From positions 1 to 14,482 of the forward strand of contig VGMA01000026.1 in the NCBI GenBank assembly GCA_016866575.1: a stretch of 14,482 bases of DNA, read 5' to 3'. The position numbers were made by a program, and so were the translations under genes. Below are positions 1 through 7,561 of this stretch, in pieces. The notes below the pieces were generated by a model that saw nothing but the letters and a program-made list of their open reading frames with translations, was not told the origin of the DNA and did no database searches. How positions within the stretch are numbered: position 1 is the stretch's first letter; each line of letters opens with the position of its first letter. This DNA comes from Chlamydiota bacterium (GTDB lineage: Bacteria > Chlamydiota > Chlamydiia > Chlamydiales > VGMA01).

Positions 1-649
1 CAAGATTTTTTTGTTTTTCTAGGCTATCAGGTGCGGTATCTCCACAGTAAAGAATGTAGTATTCTTCGTGTTTAATTAAAAATGCGGTCGATACATATCC
101 GTCCGGATGGCTTAGAACAAAAGCTTGACCTTGCATTTGCATGTTGGGGATCAAGAAAGGCTCTTTTTCTTTTACCCTTTTGTAATCATATTGATGCAGG
201 ATCGGAAGATTGCCTTCAGAGCCAAAATTTGGCCATATGATCCCATTGAATAGATGATCTCGAATGGCATCAATAGTCGCGTTAAGGGCGTAAATCGGCT
301 TTTTAGAATCGCAAGTAGAGTTGATAATTAGCCCTGCAACATGGTCAAGATGGGGATGAGAGATCAGATATGCATGAATATGGTTTCGTAAAATCTCACC
401 CGTTAAGGACCAAGGGCTAACAGGATTTTTATTGATCTTGGTAAAGGCCCCTTTTTCTACGGCAATTTCAAGTCCATGCAATATCGTTCCTGCATCAAAA
501 GCGATAAAATCATTGCTAGATTGCGCTCCTACTAAATATGCGGAGTTGTTGGTTTCTCCGGGCCCGCCACTACATCCTAAAACAATCACTTGAAAATGGG
601 CAAAAATAAAAGAGGGGAGAAAAAAAACGGATGAAATAAGATGTTTCAT
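1..649 (-). CDS. Class-II cyclic-nucleotide phosphodiesterase, probably exported (partial, C-terminus beyond window)
   Basis: The 216 visible residues match the class-II 3',5'-cAMP phosphodiesterase family (yeast PDE1, Dictyostelium PdsA, Vibrio CpdP), a metallo-beta-lactamase-like fold that hydrolyses cAMP or cGMP. The family's signature metal-binding motif HPHLDH lies at residues 98-103, followed by VAGLIINS. Further family landmarks are VLGCSGGPGE near residue 23, H181 in a HPDGYVSTAFL stretch, and GDTAPDS around residues 203-209 with D204 as a likely metal ligand. The N-terminus (residues 1-17) has a lysine, a hydrophobic core and a final Ala, like a short signal peptide, so the enzyme probably acts in the periplasm or outside the cell. 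The ATG at 649 is the only good start; no Shine-Dalgarno is visible because a hairpin (652-681) sits directly upstream. Relatives are about 330-370 residues, so roughly a third is missing. The family is well supported; the substrate is inferred. Confidence 0.85.
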   Translation of the reverse strand, partial: MKHLISSVFFLPSFIFAHFQVIVLGCSGGPGETNNSAYLVGAQSSNDFIAFDAGTILHGLEIAVEKGAFTKINKNPVSPWSLTGEILRNHIHAYLISHPHLDHVAGLIINSTCDSKKPIYALNATIDAIRDHLFNGIIWPNFGSEGNLPILHQYDYKRVKEKEPFLIPNMQMQGQAFVLSHPDGYVSTAFLIKHEEYYILYCGDTAPDSLEKQKNL

Positions 650-651
650 AA

Positions 652-681
652 AAGGTATTGATAGCTTTCTTTCAATACCTT
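652..681 (-). terminator. Hairpin after the efflux operon, abutting the phosphodiesterase start
   Basis: AAGGTATTGA (652-661) and TCAATACCTT (672-681) form a perfect 10-bp stem with a 10-nt loop. Read on the minus strand, the stem ends in TTTT and then runs at once into the ATG of the phosphodiesterase gene at 649. It lies 31 bp after the stop of the efflux channel gene. It may be a weak terminator for the efflux operon, or a structure that controls translation of the next gene; the stem is only moderately GC-rich and the T-tract is short. Confidence 0.5.
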
Positions 682-711
682 GTCAATTAAAGATCTTATT
701 TTAAAAATCTC

Positions 712-2175
712 TTAGTTGTTGAGTTCATCTTTGTTTACAGAACTATCGGCTGTAATCACCCAACCGCCTCCAAGAGCTTTGTAAATATTGATAAGGGTGG
801 TATATGAATAGCCTTGAGCGCTTGCGTATTCTAAAAGAGCTGTTAAAAGGCGGCGTTCAGCATCCAAAAAGGTCAAGTAATCTGTAAGTCCATCTTCGTA
901 TTGCAATTTAGCTAAATGAAAGTACTGTTTTTGTGTTTGTACGTGCGCTTTTTGTACTTCAATTTGCTCTAAAGAAATTTTGTGTGCAATGAGGGCGTTA
1001 TTGACCTCTTTTACTGCATTTAAAATTGTGCTTTGGTACTCGTGCAAAAGCATTTCTTTTTGTGCTTTAGCCAGTTTTAAATTACCCGTTAATTGACCAC
1101 CTGTGAAAATTTCTTGCAAGATAGCAGCTCCATATTGCCATACACTTGAAGCGCTATTGAAAAGATTTTTGATTTGAGAGCTGTCTGTTCCTAAAGTTGC
1201 GGCTAAATTGATCTGAGGAAAAAAATTGGCTCTAGCTACGCCGATGTTCGCATTGGCTGCAATCAGTTTTTGCTCAGCGGCTAAAATGTCAGGACGGTTA
1301 TTCAAAAGATCGCTAGGTAAATAGGTTGGTACTGATAGGGGAAGATGGATTTGCTCTAAAGTTTTACCTCTTTTCACCGGCCCAGTTGTTTTTCCTAATA
1401 GATTGATCATTTGATCTTCTGCAAAAGCTTGATCAATTTGTAGTCGATATAAGCGGATCGTAGCTTCTTCAAGTTCTGATATTGCTTGTTCAACAGGCAT
1501 TTCTGAAGTGATCCCTAGTTCAAAACGGACCCTAGCTAATCGAAGAGACTCTTCTCTAGTTTCTATGGTCTTTTTAAGTACATTGATTTCACGATCGATT
1601 TGTAAGATATCAATGTACGTACTTGCAACGGCAGTAATTAACGTTAAAACAACTGCTCTTCTAGAGTCAATCGATGAAAGCAGCTCAGCTAGAGCCGCAT
1701 CAGAGGCGCTTCTAATAAGTCCCCAAAAATCGAGATAATAGCTGCCGTTAAGAACCAAGTTAAAGGTGTTAAATCTACTTGGAACAGAGATGTCAGCGAA
1801 TTGTGGAAGCTGAGAAATAGAAGAAAGACCTGGTAGAAAAGGTTGCTGCGTATTGGATATTTGCTGGTTGTTGCCACTAACATTTGCATTGAATTGTGGA
1901 AAAAAACCTGATCTAGCTATTTGAAGCTGTGCGATAAATTGATCAACATTGGCTATAGCAACTTTGAGATCCTGATTGTTTTCTAGTGCTTCTTGGATGT
2001 AATCATTTAAGACTTGATCACCGAACTGAGCCCACCAATTGGTATTAGAAATATTTCCTATATCAGAGGTTTCTATGCGCCACTTATTGGGCATGGCTAC
2101 AGTTGTTCTTTCATATTTAGGAGCCATGCTGCAGCTTTGTAATAAAACTAGACTAAGAGCGATATATCGTTTCAT
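712..2175 (-). CDS. RND efflux outer-membrane channel lipoprotein (OprM/NodT family)
   Basis: This is the outer-membrane factor of a tripartite efflux pump, a TolC-like trimer that spans the outer membrane and periplasm. It is 487 residues long, the usual family size. The N-terminus is a lipoprotein signal: MKRYIALSLVLLQSC with the lipidated cysteine at position 15, followed by SMAPKYER, the typical OprM-like start. The family hallmark region is clear: a LPSDLLNNRPDI segment, then AANANIGVARANFFPQI. Long helical stretches with heptad-like patterns surround both halves, as expected for the duplicated OEP domain. The ATG overlaps the stop of the pump gene by 4 bp (ATGA, 2172-2175), and an AGGAG ribosome-binding site lies inside the end of the pump gene, so the two are translationally coupled. 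It is the last gene of the operon. Confidence 0.93.
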   Translation of the reverse strand: MKRYIALSLVLLQSCSMAPKYERTTVAMPNKWRIETSDIGNISNTNWWAQFGDQVLNDYIQEALENNQDLKVAIANVDQFIAQLQIARSGFFPQFNANVSGNNQQISNTQQPFLPGLSSISQLPQFADISVPSRFNTFNLVLNGSYYLDFWGLIRSASDAALAELLSSIDSRRAVVLTLITAVASTYIDILQIDREINVLKKTIETREESLRLARVRFELGITSEMPVEQAISELEEATIRLYRLQIDQAFAEDQMINLLGKTTGPVKRGKTLEQIHLPLSVPTYLPSDLLNNRPDILAAEQKLIAANANIGVARANFFPQINLAATLGTDSSQIKNLFNSASSVWQYGAAILQEIFTGGQLTGNLKLAKAQKEMLLHEYQSTILNAVKEVNNALIAHKISLEQIEVQKAHVQTQKQYFHLAKLQYEDGLTDYLTFLDAERRLLTALLEYASAQGYSYTTLINIYKALGGGWVITADSSVNKDELNN

Positions 2176-5100
2176 TTACTCTTTTCTCCTCGGTATAAGA
2201 GGGTGAAAAAGAAAGGAACAAATAAAAGCGCAAGCGTTGTAGCAGATAGCATACCCCCCATAACTCCTGTTCCAACAGAGTGGCGAGAGTTGGCTCCAGC
2301 TCCTGAACTGATGACTAAAGGAAGTACGCCAAAAACAAAGGTTAAAGAGGTCATTAAAATCGCTCTGAATCTTAGTCTTCCCGCTTCAAGGGCGGCTTGA
2401 ACGATGGACATGCCTTCTTTGTGTTTGAGTATAGCAAATTCAACAATCAAAATAGAATTTTTGGCAGATAGCGCAATCAAGGTTACAAGGCCGATCTCGA
2501 AGTAGATATCATTCACAAGCCCTCGCATTTTGATGGCAATAAAGGCTCCTATCATTCCAAAGGGTATGGCCATAATTACTGCTAAAGGAAGAGACCACTT
2601 TTCATAAAGAGCTGCCAAAATTAAGAAAACGAGGACAAGTCCGCCGAGCAATACTAAAGATGAAGAGCCTTCAGTGGTCAGCTCTTGATACACTTCACCG
2701 CTCCAATCAAAGCGCATATCGCTTGGCACGACTTTCTCTGCTACTTCTTCCATAGCCTTAATAGCTTGGCTTGAAGAATATCCTTTAGCAGGTCCTCCCA
2801 TAATTTGCACTGCTGGGTAGTCATTAAACCTGCTAATTACGTTAGATCCTTTTCCTGGTTGAATCGTAATTAACGATTTTAGGGGGACCATATCTCCTTT
2901 CATAGAGCGAACGTAGATATTTCCTAGATCAGTGAGTTTTTCTCGATAGCTCGGATCTGCTTGGGCAATTACTTGATAAACGCGTCCGAACTTATTGAAA
3001 TTATTGACGTAGATAGAGCCTAGTAGCGTTTGCAGAGTTTGATAGACATCTCCTATAGAAATGCCAAGGGCCTTAGTTTTGAATCGATCCAAATCGATAT
3101 TAAAAAATAGATTGTTAAATTGTGCATTAGAGTGAAGAAAAGCAAGCTCTGGCCGTTTTCTTGCTTCTACTAAGAAGTCATTGAGTACCTCTTCTAAAGC
3201 AGCATTTCCGCCATCACCCATATTTTCAATCCAAAACTCAAAACCTCCTACAGTGCCTAATCCCTGAATTGCCGGAGGGTTGACAACAAAAATAGCAGCA
3301 TCTTGGATCTCTAGAAACTCTTTATTGAGTGTTGCCATCACAGCTGGAGCAAGAAGATCCTCTTTTTTTCGCTTTTGCCAATCTTTCAGCATGATAAAGT
3401 ATGTCGCCATGTTGGTGATATCAATTCCGCTAATCAAATTGAATCCAGAAAGCTCGACAACCTTATCTACGGCTGGATGTTTTAGGGCGATATCACTAAC
3501 GCTTTTGCCCACTTTGATTGTGCGATCTAAACTAGCTCCATCTGAAAGCTGTGCAAAAGCAATTACATATCCTTGATCTTCATTAGGGACTAAGCTTGTC
3601 GGTGTAGTTTTAAAAAAGATCCCAACAAGAAAAATAGCAAGGGCAAAACAGCCTAGTGATAGGTTCTTTTTAGTGATAAACCAACTAGCAATCGACACAT
3701 ATTTTTCGGTCAATCGATCTAAGTATTGGTTAAATAAAGTAGCAACGCGATGCTCTTTATGCACCGACTTTAGTAAAATAGCTGCTATTGAAGGGCTTAA
3801 AGTTAAAGCTACAATACCAGAAAAAACCACAGAAACAGCAATCGTTAAGGCAAACTGTTTATAAAGAGCCCCAGCGATACCTCCTAAAAAAGCTATCGGG
3901 ATAAATACGGAGCATAAGACAAAGACGATAGCAATAATAGGCGCTGTCACTTCTTCCATAGCAATAATTGCCGCTTGCTCTGCGGTCATCGTTTTTTTTC
4001 TTAGATTTCTTTCAACGTTTTCTACTACTACAATAGCGTCATCAACCACAATACCTACTGCAAGCACCATTCCGAACAAGGTAAGCGTGTTGATAGAAAA
4101 TCCAAGTAGATACATCCCTATAAATCCACCTGAAATAGAAACAAGCATAGCAATTACAGGAATCAATGTAGCTCTTGAAGATTGCAAGAAGACAAAGACA
4201 ACAATAGCAACAAGTATGGCAGCTTGGATGAGGGTTTTGATCACTTCATTGATAGAAAAGTGGATGTACTGTGTGGTGTCGTAGGGTATAGAGTAGGTGA
4301 GTCCTTCAGGAAAGTTTTGTTTAAGCCGTTCCATTTCCTTATAGATGTCACTTGCTACATTGAGTGCGTTTGCATCATATTCTTGATAGATTGCAAGAAG
4401 AACAGTTTCTTGACCGTTGATAGCTCCGTCGACAAAGTAATTTTGCGCTCCTAGCGTGATATTTGCGATATCCTTAAGTAAAACAAAAGAGCCATCAAGC
4501 TCAGCTCTTAAAATGATATTGCCAAATTCTTTTGGAGTAGAAAGGCGCCCTTTAGTCTGCATAGGTACTGTCAAAATCACAGGATGCGAGTTAGGCGCTT
4601 GCCCCATTTGGCCAATGCCGTAGTCAGCGTTTTGATCTTGAACAGCATTGATTACATCGTTGGTGGTTATGCCAAGTTCTGCCATGCGATCAGGATATAA
4701 ATCGATTCTCATCGCATAGGTTCTTTGTCCGATCACGGTAATATTTGCAATACCAGGAACTAGATTTAGGGCATTAACGACTTCTATGTTAGCATAGTTA
4801 CTCACATATTCTTGGTCATAGCGACCTTCTGGCGATTGGATAGCAACAACAAGTAAAATGCTGGGAGTTTGCTTAGTAACGCTTATACCTTGTAGCTGCA
4901 CAGGCTGAGGCAATTGAGAGAGAACCTGGCTGACAAGATTTTGTACGTTTACTTGGTCGATATCTGAGTTAGAATCAATATCGAAATAGCACTGCAGCTT
5001 CATCATGCCTGTCGATGCACTTTGCGAGTACATATAAATCATTCCAGGAGCACCGAGGATCTGCTGCTCAAGAGGGGAGGCAACGTCGTTAGCCATCACT

Positions 5101-5264
5101 TCTGCACTAGCGCCGTTATAATTTGCGGTCACTTGAATTAAAGGCGGAGTCATATTGGGGTATTCAGCGATAGGCAAAGCTTTCATCGCTACAAATCCAC
5201 ACAATACAATAATGATGGAAATCACAGCGGCAAAAATAGGGCGTTGGATGAAAAACTTACTCAC
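2172..5264 (-). CDS. RND efflux transporter, inner-membrane pump (AcrB/MexB, HAE-1 family)
   Basis: This is the proton-driven inner-membrane pump of a tripartite exporter of the hydrophobe/amphiphile efflux type. At 1030 residues it is close to AcrB (1049). It opens with SKFFIQRPIFAAVISIII, the standard first transmembrane helix of the family. The proton-relay residues are intact: D408 and D409 in GIVVDDAIVVVENVER (AcrB D407/D408) and K935 in ALSAKNSILIVEF (AcrB K940). The C-terminal RLRFRAILMTSLTF and VGTGVMGGM segments are also typical. Two large periplasmic loops (about residues 30-340 and 550-860) form the porter and docking domains. The start is a GTG at 5264 that overlaps the end of the adaptor gene by 8 bp, implying translational coupling. 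Substrates cannot be read from sequence; drugs, bile-like detergents or lipids are typical for the family. No frameshift or lost residue is seen. Confidence 0.96.
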   Translation of the reverse strand: MSKFFIQRPIFAAVISIIIVLCGFVAMKALPIAEYPNMTPPLIQVTANYNGASAEVMANDVASPLEQQILGAPGMIYMYSQSASTGMMKLQCYFDIDSNSDIDQVNVQNLVSQVLSQLPQPVQLQGISVTKQTPSILLVVAIQSPEGRYDQEYVSNYANIEVVNALNLVPGIANITVIGQRTYAMRIDLYPDRMAELGITTNDVINAVQDQNADYGIGQMGQAPNSHPVILTVPMQTKGRLSTPKEFGNIILRAELDGSFVLLKDIANITLGAQNYFVDGAINGQETVLLAIYQEYDANALNVASDIYKEMERLKQNFPEGLTYSIPYDTTQYIHFSINEVIKTLIQAAILVAIVVFVFLQSSRATLIPVIAMLVSISGGFIGMYLLGFSINTLTLFGMVLAVGIVVDDAIVVVENVERNLRKKTMTAEQAAIIAMEEVTAPIIAIVFVLCSVFIPIAFLGGIAGALYKQFALTIAVSVVFSGIVALTLSPSIAAILLKSVHKEHRVATLFNQYLDRLTEKYVSIASWFITKKNLSLGCFALAIFLVGIFFKTTPTSLVPNEDQGYVIAFAQLSDGASLDRTIKVGKSVSDIALKHPAVDKVVELSGFNLISGIDITNMATYFIMLKDWQKRKKEDLLAPAVMATLNKEFLEIQDAAIFVVNPPAIQGLGTVGGFEFWIENMGDGGNAALEEVLNDFLVEARKRPELAFLHSNAQFNNLFFNIDLDRFKTKALGISIGDVYQTLQTLLGSIYVNNFNKFGRVYQVIAQADPSYREKLTDLGNIYVRSMKGDMVPLKSLITIQPGKGSNVISRFNDYPAVQIMGGPAKGYSSSQAIKAMEEVAEKVVPSDMRFDWSGEVYQELTTEGSSSLVLLGGLVLVFLILAALYEKWSLPLAVIMAIPFGMIGAFIAIKMRGLVNDIYFEIGLVTLIALSAKNSILIVEFAILKHKEGMSIVQAALEAGRLRFRAILMTSLTFVFGVLPLVISSGAGANSRHSVGTGVMGGMLSATTLALLFVPFFFTLLYRGEKSK

Positions 5265-6402
5265 AAATAGTCTTCTGGGTTTCTTCTATAACAGGAACGG
5301 GCTCAAGCCATGAATTTACTTTTACTTTCGAGTGATTCATCACTCTGCTAACACCTTTGCCGATAACAATATCACCCGGATTTAAACCATTGTTGATGAT
5401 CCAGTAATTACCATACCAGTCTCCTACTTCTACCGGACGAAGCGTTGCTAGACCATCTTCAGAGATGACAAAGACAAAAATGCCATTTTGTCCCATCATT
5501 ACTGCTTCTTGAGGAACTAAAATAGCATTAGGTCTCATAGCCCCTTTCACAGTTGCTTTGACAAATAGACCAGGTCTCAATATCCCTTCAGGATTAGGTA
5601 AAACAGCTCTTACAAGCATTGTACCGGTGTTTTGTTCAATAGCAGGGGAAAGAAAATCGATACTCCCTTTGCTTGGCATTACAGTTCCATCGGCTAAAGT
5701 TATTTCGATGATGAATTCATCTCTTGGAGGAAAGACAAGCCTTTTTTGACAAGTTTCTCTTCTAGCTTTCAATAAATCGTTGTCAGATACGCTAAAATTG
5801 ACCCATATCGGATCAATAACATAGAGATTAGCTAATAAGCTATTAGGTCCTGGAGATATCAAGGCGCCTTCTCTAAATACAGCTTTTCCAACCATGCCGG
5901 CAACAGGTGCGTTAATTTGCGTGTAGCTCAATTCAACCTCTGCTTTCATAACAGAAGCTTGAGATAGTTGAACATCTGCAGAAGCAGCTAGAGAATTTGC
6001 GATCGCATTGTCGTAATCCATCTGGCTGACGGCATTTTGAATATAAAGAGGTGTCATCCTTTGTTCTTGTTGCTCAGCTCTCCACAAAACAGCTTCTCTT
6101 TGAGCAAGAAGAGCTTTTTGTTCATTGAGCGAATCGATGAATTGTCTTTGATCGAGAGTGAAAAGAGGGGCATTGGATTCTACCATGCTCCCTTCTTTGT
6201 AGGTGATTTTTTCCAAATATCCTTCTACTCGGGCTCTTAGCTCAACAATATGGGAGCTTTCAGCAACAGCAACAAATTCAAAATTGGCCGGGATATTTTG
6301 AGGCTCTATTCTTAAAGCGGAAACGGGAATTGATTGTTGAGCTTGCTCTGTTTTTTTTGTGCAGCCAACTAAAAAAAGGCAAATTAAGGGTAGGTACTTC
6401 AT
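5257..6402 (-). CDS. RND efflux periplasmic adaptor lipoprotein (AcrA/MexA, membrane fusion protein family)
   Basis: This adaptor links the inner-membrane pump to the outer-membrane channel. The ATG at 6402 gives 381 residues starting MKYLPLICLFLVGC, a textbook lipoprotein signal with lipidated C14; a GTG at 6420 would add six residues in front and is less likely. The split lipoyl domain is visible: VELRARVEGYLEKITYKEGS in the first half, and YTQINAPVAGMVGKAVFREG after the hairpin. The hairpin itself is the coiled-coil around the QKALLAQREAVLWRAEQQEQ stretch. Beta-barrel and membrane-proximal domains follow, with IRPGLFVK-like LRPGLFVKATV and ILVPQEAV motifs. It is the first gene of the operon. 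No regulator gene of the TetR or MarR type lies beside it. The start is only 54 bp from the divergent gene, so both promoters must be compact or overlapping. Confidence 0.94.
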   Translation of the reverse strand: MKYLPLICLFLVGCTKKTEQAQQSIPVSALRIEPQNIPANFEFVAVAESSHIVELRARVEGYLEKITYKEGSMVESNAPLFTLDQRQFIDSLNEQKALLAQREAVLWRAEQQEQRMTPLYIQNAVSQMDYDNAIANSLAASADVQLSQASVMKAEVELSYTQINAPVAGMVGKAVFREGALISPGPNSLLANLYVIDPIWVNFSVSDNDLLKARRETCQKRLVFPPRDEFIIEITLADGTVMPSKGSIDFLSPAIEQNTGTMLVRAVLPNPEGILRPGLFVKATVKGAMRPNAILVPQEAVMMGQNGIFVFVISEDGLATLRPVEVGDWYGNYWIINNGLNPGDIVIGKGVSRVMNHSKVKVNSWLEPVPVIEETQKTICE

Positions 6403-6456
6403 ATTCGATCGAAATAACACTCGATGAATAATTTCTCAACATGATAATTTGACAAA

Positions 6457-6960
6457 ATGCAACTTTTCGCTTTATATGTAGGTGGCAAAGCCCCTAAAAG
6501 TCTTATCGAGGTACACGATGTATTCTTTTGTGTAGCAAAAGATCTCGAACATGCTCAAAACCTGCTAAGACAAAAATGGTGGGGATTGCCAAATCAAGTC
6601 CATATAGATTCATACATAATTCTTAGTTCAATCGATGGACATAAGATTGAGTTAGTAAAAGAACCTTTTGAGGAGTCTAAAAAACTTTTTTTTCTCCATT
6701 TTGGCGGATATTATGAACATCTATTCGGAGAAGTGCATCAAAGTGCATTTTTTATTGCAGAAGATGCTGCTGAAGCGATACGAAAAGCAAGAAATACACT
6801 TTGTGTAGATCTTCTAGAGCAACATTTAGACAGCTGCATAGATGTAGAAAATATTTTAAATTTTGATGAAATGGATGGGTATTACCTACATTTTATTGAA
6901 GATAGAGAAGCCGAAGTATCTAAGGCTACGCCCGGTTACCTTTTTTTATCTTGCGTATAA
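6457..6960 (+). CDS. DUF1543-type protein with two tandem repeats, function unknown
   Basis: The 167-residue product resembles proteins with the DUF1543 domain, a short module of unknown function. It has an internal duplication with a period of about 74 residues. Repeat 1 (about 3-66) contains a Gly-Gly at 9-10, EVHD at 18-21, HIDS at 49-52 and an Asp-Gly at 60-61. Repeat 2 (about 77-145) has the same landmarks at 83-84, 92-95 (EVHQ), 123-126 (HLDS) and 140-141. The spacing from Gly-Gly to EVH and from EVH to H-I/L-D-S is identical in both copies, while the end of repeat 2 carries about six extra residues. There is no signal peptide or membrane helix, so a cytoplasmic protein is expected. No good Shine-Dalgarno precedes the ATG. 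The family assignment rests on remembered motif likeness; the duplication is seen directly. Confidence 0.75.
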   Translation: MQLFALYVGGKAPKSLIEVHDVFFCVAKDLEHAQNLLRQKWWGLPNQVHIDSYIILSSIDGHKIELVKEPFEESKKLFFLHFGGYYEHLFGEVHQSAFFIAEDAAEAIRKARNTLCVDLLEQHLDSCIDVENILNFDEMDGYYLHFIEDREAEVSKATPGYLFLSCV

Positions 6961-6981
6961 TCCTGTTTTAAAACTACAGTA

Positions 6982-6998
6982 TAGGCAGTTTAGGCAGT
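6982..6998. repeat. Short direct repeat upstream of the RRM gene
   Basis: TAGGCAGT occurs twice (6982-6989 and 6991-6998), one base apart, in the 87-bp gap between the DUF1543-type gene and the RRM gene. A 9-bp period is close to one helical turn, so it could be a protein-binding site, but chance is also possible. No convincing promoter could be assigned in the same gap. Confidence 0.4.
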
Positions 6999-7047
6999 AT
7001 TGTTGTCCTAAGCTATGGTTTTAAGAATTGTTAAAAGAGAAATGTAT

Positions 7048-7359
7048 ATGAAGCTTTATGTAGGCAACCTGCCTTTTAGTCACTCAGAAGAAGATGTAAG
7101 AAGAATCTTCGCTGCTTATTCAACAGTTACAAATTGTACTTTAGTAAAAGATGCAGAAACAGGCAGATCACGCGGGTTCGCCTTTGTAGAATTGAGCTCA
7201 GATGATGAAGCTCGCAATGCGATTAGCGATCTTCATAACAAACAAGTAGGCACAAGAGCTCTTGTTGTTAACGAAGCACGTCCTCGCGAATCACGTCCTC
7301 CAAGAGATGGCGGAAGAGATAGAGACGACAGAAGACCGTTCAACAAAAACAGAAGATAA
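7048..7359 (+). CDS. RNA-binding protein, single RRM domain with Arg-rich tail
   Basis: This small protein has one RNA recognition motif, the fold used in cyanobacterial Rbp and eukaryotic hnRNP proteins to bind single-stranded RNA. With the start at the ATG of 7048 it is 103 residues. RNP2 is LYVGNL (residues 3-8) and RNP1 is RGFAFVEL (42-49), with the aromatic residues needed for RNA stacking (Tyr4, Phe44, Phe46) all present. The tail (about 81-103) is rich in Arg, Asp, Pro and Gly, ending in RRPFNKNRR, which probably adds non-specific RNA affinity. A longer reading from 7015 would add VLRIVKREMY, which is not part of the fold. An AAGAGA stretch is well spaced for the ATG at 7048 but too close to the one at 7042. 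A terminator follows 15 bp after the stop. The role (RNA chaperone, cold or stage-specific regulator) is inferred. Confidence 0.92.
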   Translation: MKLYVGNLPFSHSEEDVRRIFAAYSTVTNCTLVKDAETGRSRGFAFVELSSDDEARNAISDLHNKQVGTRALVVNEARPRESRPPRDGGRDRDDRRPFNKNRR

Positions 7360-7374
7360 TTTTGTTTAGTGCAT

Positions 7375-7397
7375 CCCCCTCATCTAGTATGAGGGGG
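7375..7397 (+). terminator. Terminator-like hairpin after the RRM gene
   Basis: CCCCCTCAT (7375-7383) pairs with ATGAGGGGG (7389-7397) around a 5-nt loop, giving a strong 9-bp GC-rich stem 15 bp after the RRM stop codon. The following CATCTTTCCCC is only weakly T-rich, so termination may be partial. Confidence 0.65.
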
Positions 7398-7522
7398 CAT
7401 CTTTCCCCATAGACTTTACAGTCGAAAATTTCTAAATCATTCCTACAGTAGTTAGCCTAGAAGTATCAATAGATATTGATAGGAAAAATGCTACAAAAGA
7501 TCTTATTATTCAAAAAATAATA

Positions 7523-7546
7523 AGACATGCCATTTCTGGCATGTCT
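7523..7546 (-). terminator. Rho-independent terminator of the small Gln/Asn-rich gene
   Basis: AGACATGCCA (7523-7532) and TGGCATGTCT (7537-7546) form a perfect 10-bp stem with a 4-nt loop. Read on the minus strand it is followed by TATTATTTTTTG, a good T-tract, and it begins 15 bp after the stop codon of the 7562-7723 gene. The plus-strand side has no T-tract, so it serves the minus strand. This supports the small upstream gene as a real transcription unit. A second AT-only palindrome (7501-7510 with 7516-7525) overlaps its foot by three bases. Confidence 0.8.
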
Positions 7547-7561
7547 ATGCTGCAAAACCAA

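Noticed and set aside
1508..4454. Several open frames of 60-100 codons on the plus strand opposite the efflux pump and channel genes.
   Set aside because: They are antisense to well-conserved coding sequence, have no family likeness and no expression signals.
6412..6439. Minus-strand TTGAGA-N16-TTATTT as an efflux operon promoter.
   Set aside because: Poor match to consensus and would give an almost leaderless mRNA for the ATG at 6402. It is possible but not good enough to annotate.
6449..6477. TTGACA-N17-TTATAT on the plus strand, a consensus-like promoter.
   Set aside because: It would start transcription inside the first codons of the DUF1543-type gene, beyond its conserved LFALYVGG start, and no later start codon fits. 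Probably chance in AT-rich DNA, though it would be worth remembering if 5' mapping disagrees.
7464..7481. TATCAAT-AGAT-ATTGATA small palindrome.
   Set aside because: Short and AT-only, expected by chance in this interval; no T-tract or gene position gives it a role.
7488..7520. A ten-codon plus-strand frame (MLQKILLFKK) with AGGA upstream, as a leader peptide.
   Set aside because: No plus-strand gene follows it for an attenuation role, it overlaps the terminator region of a minus-strand gene, and such short frames arise easily by chance.
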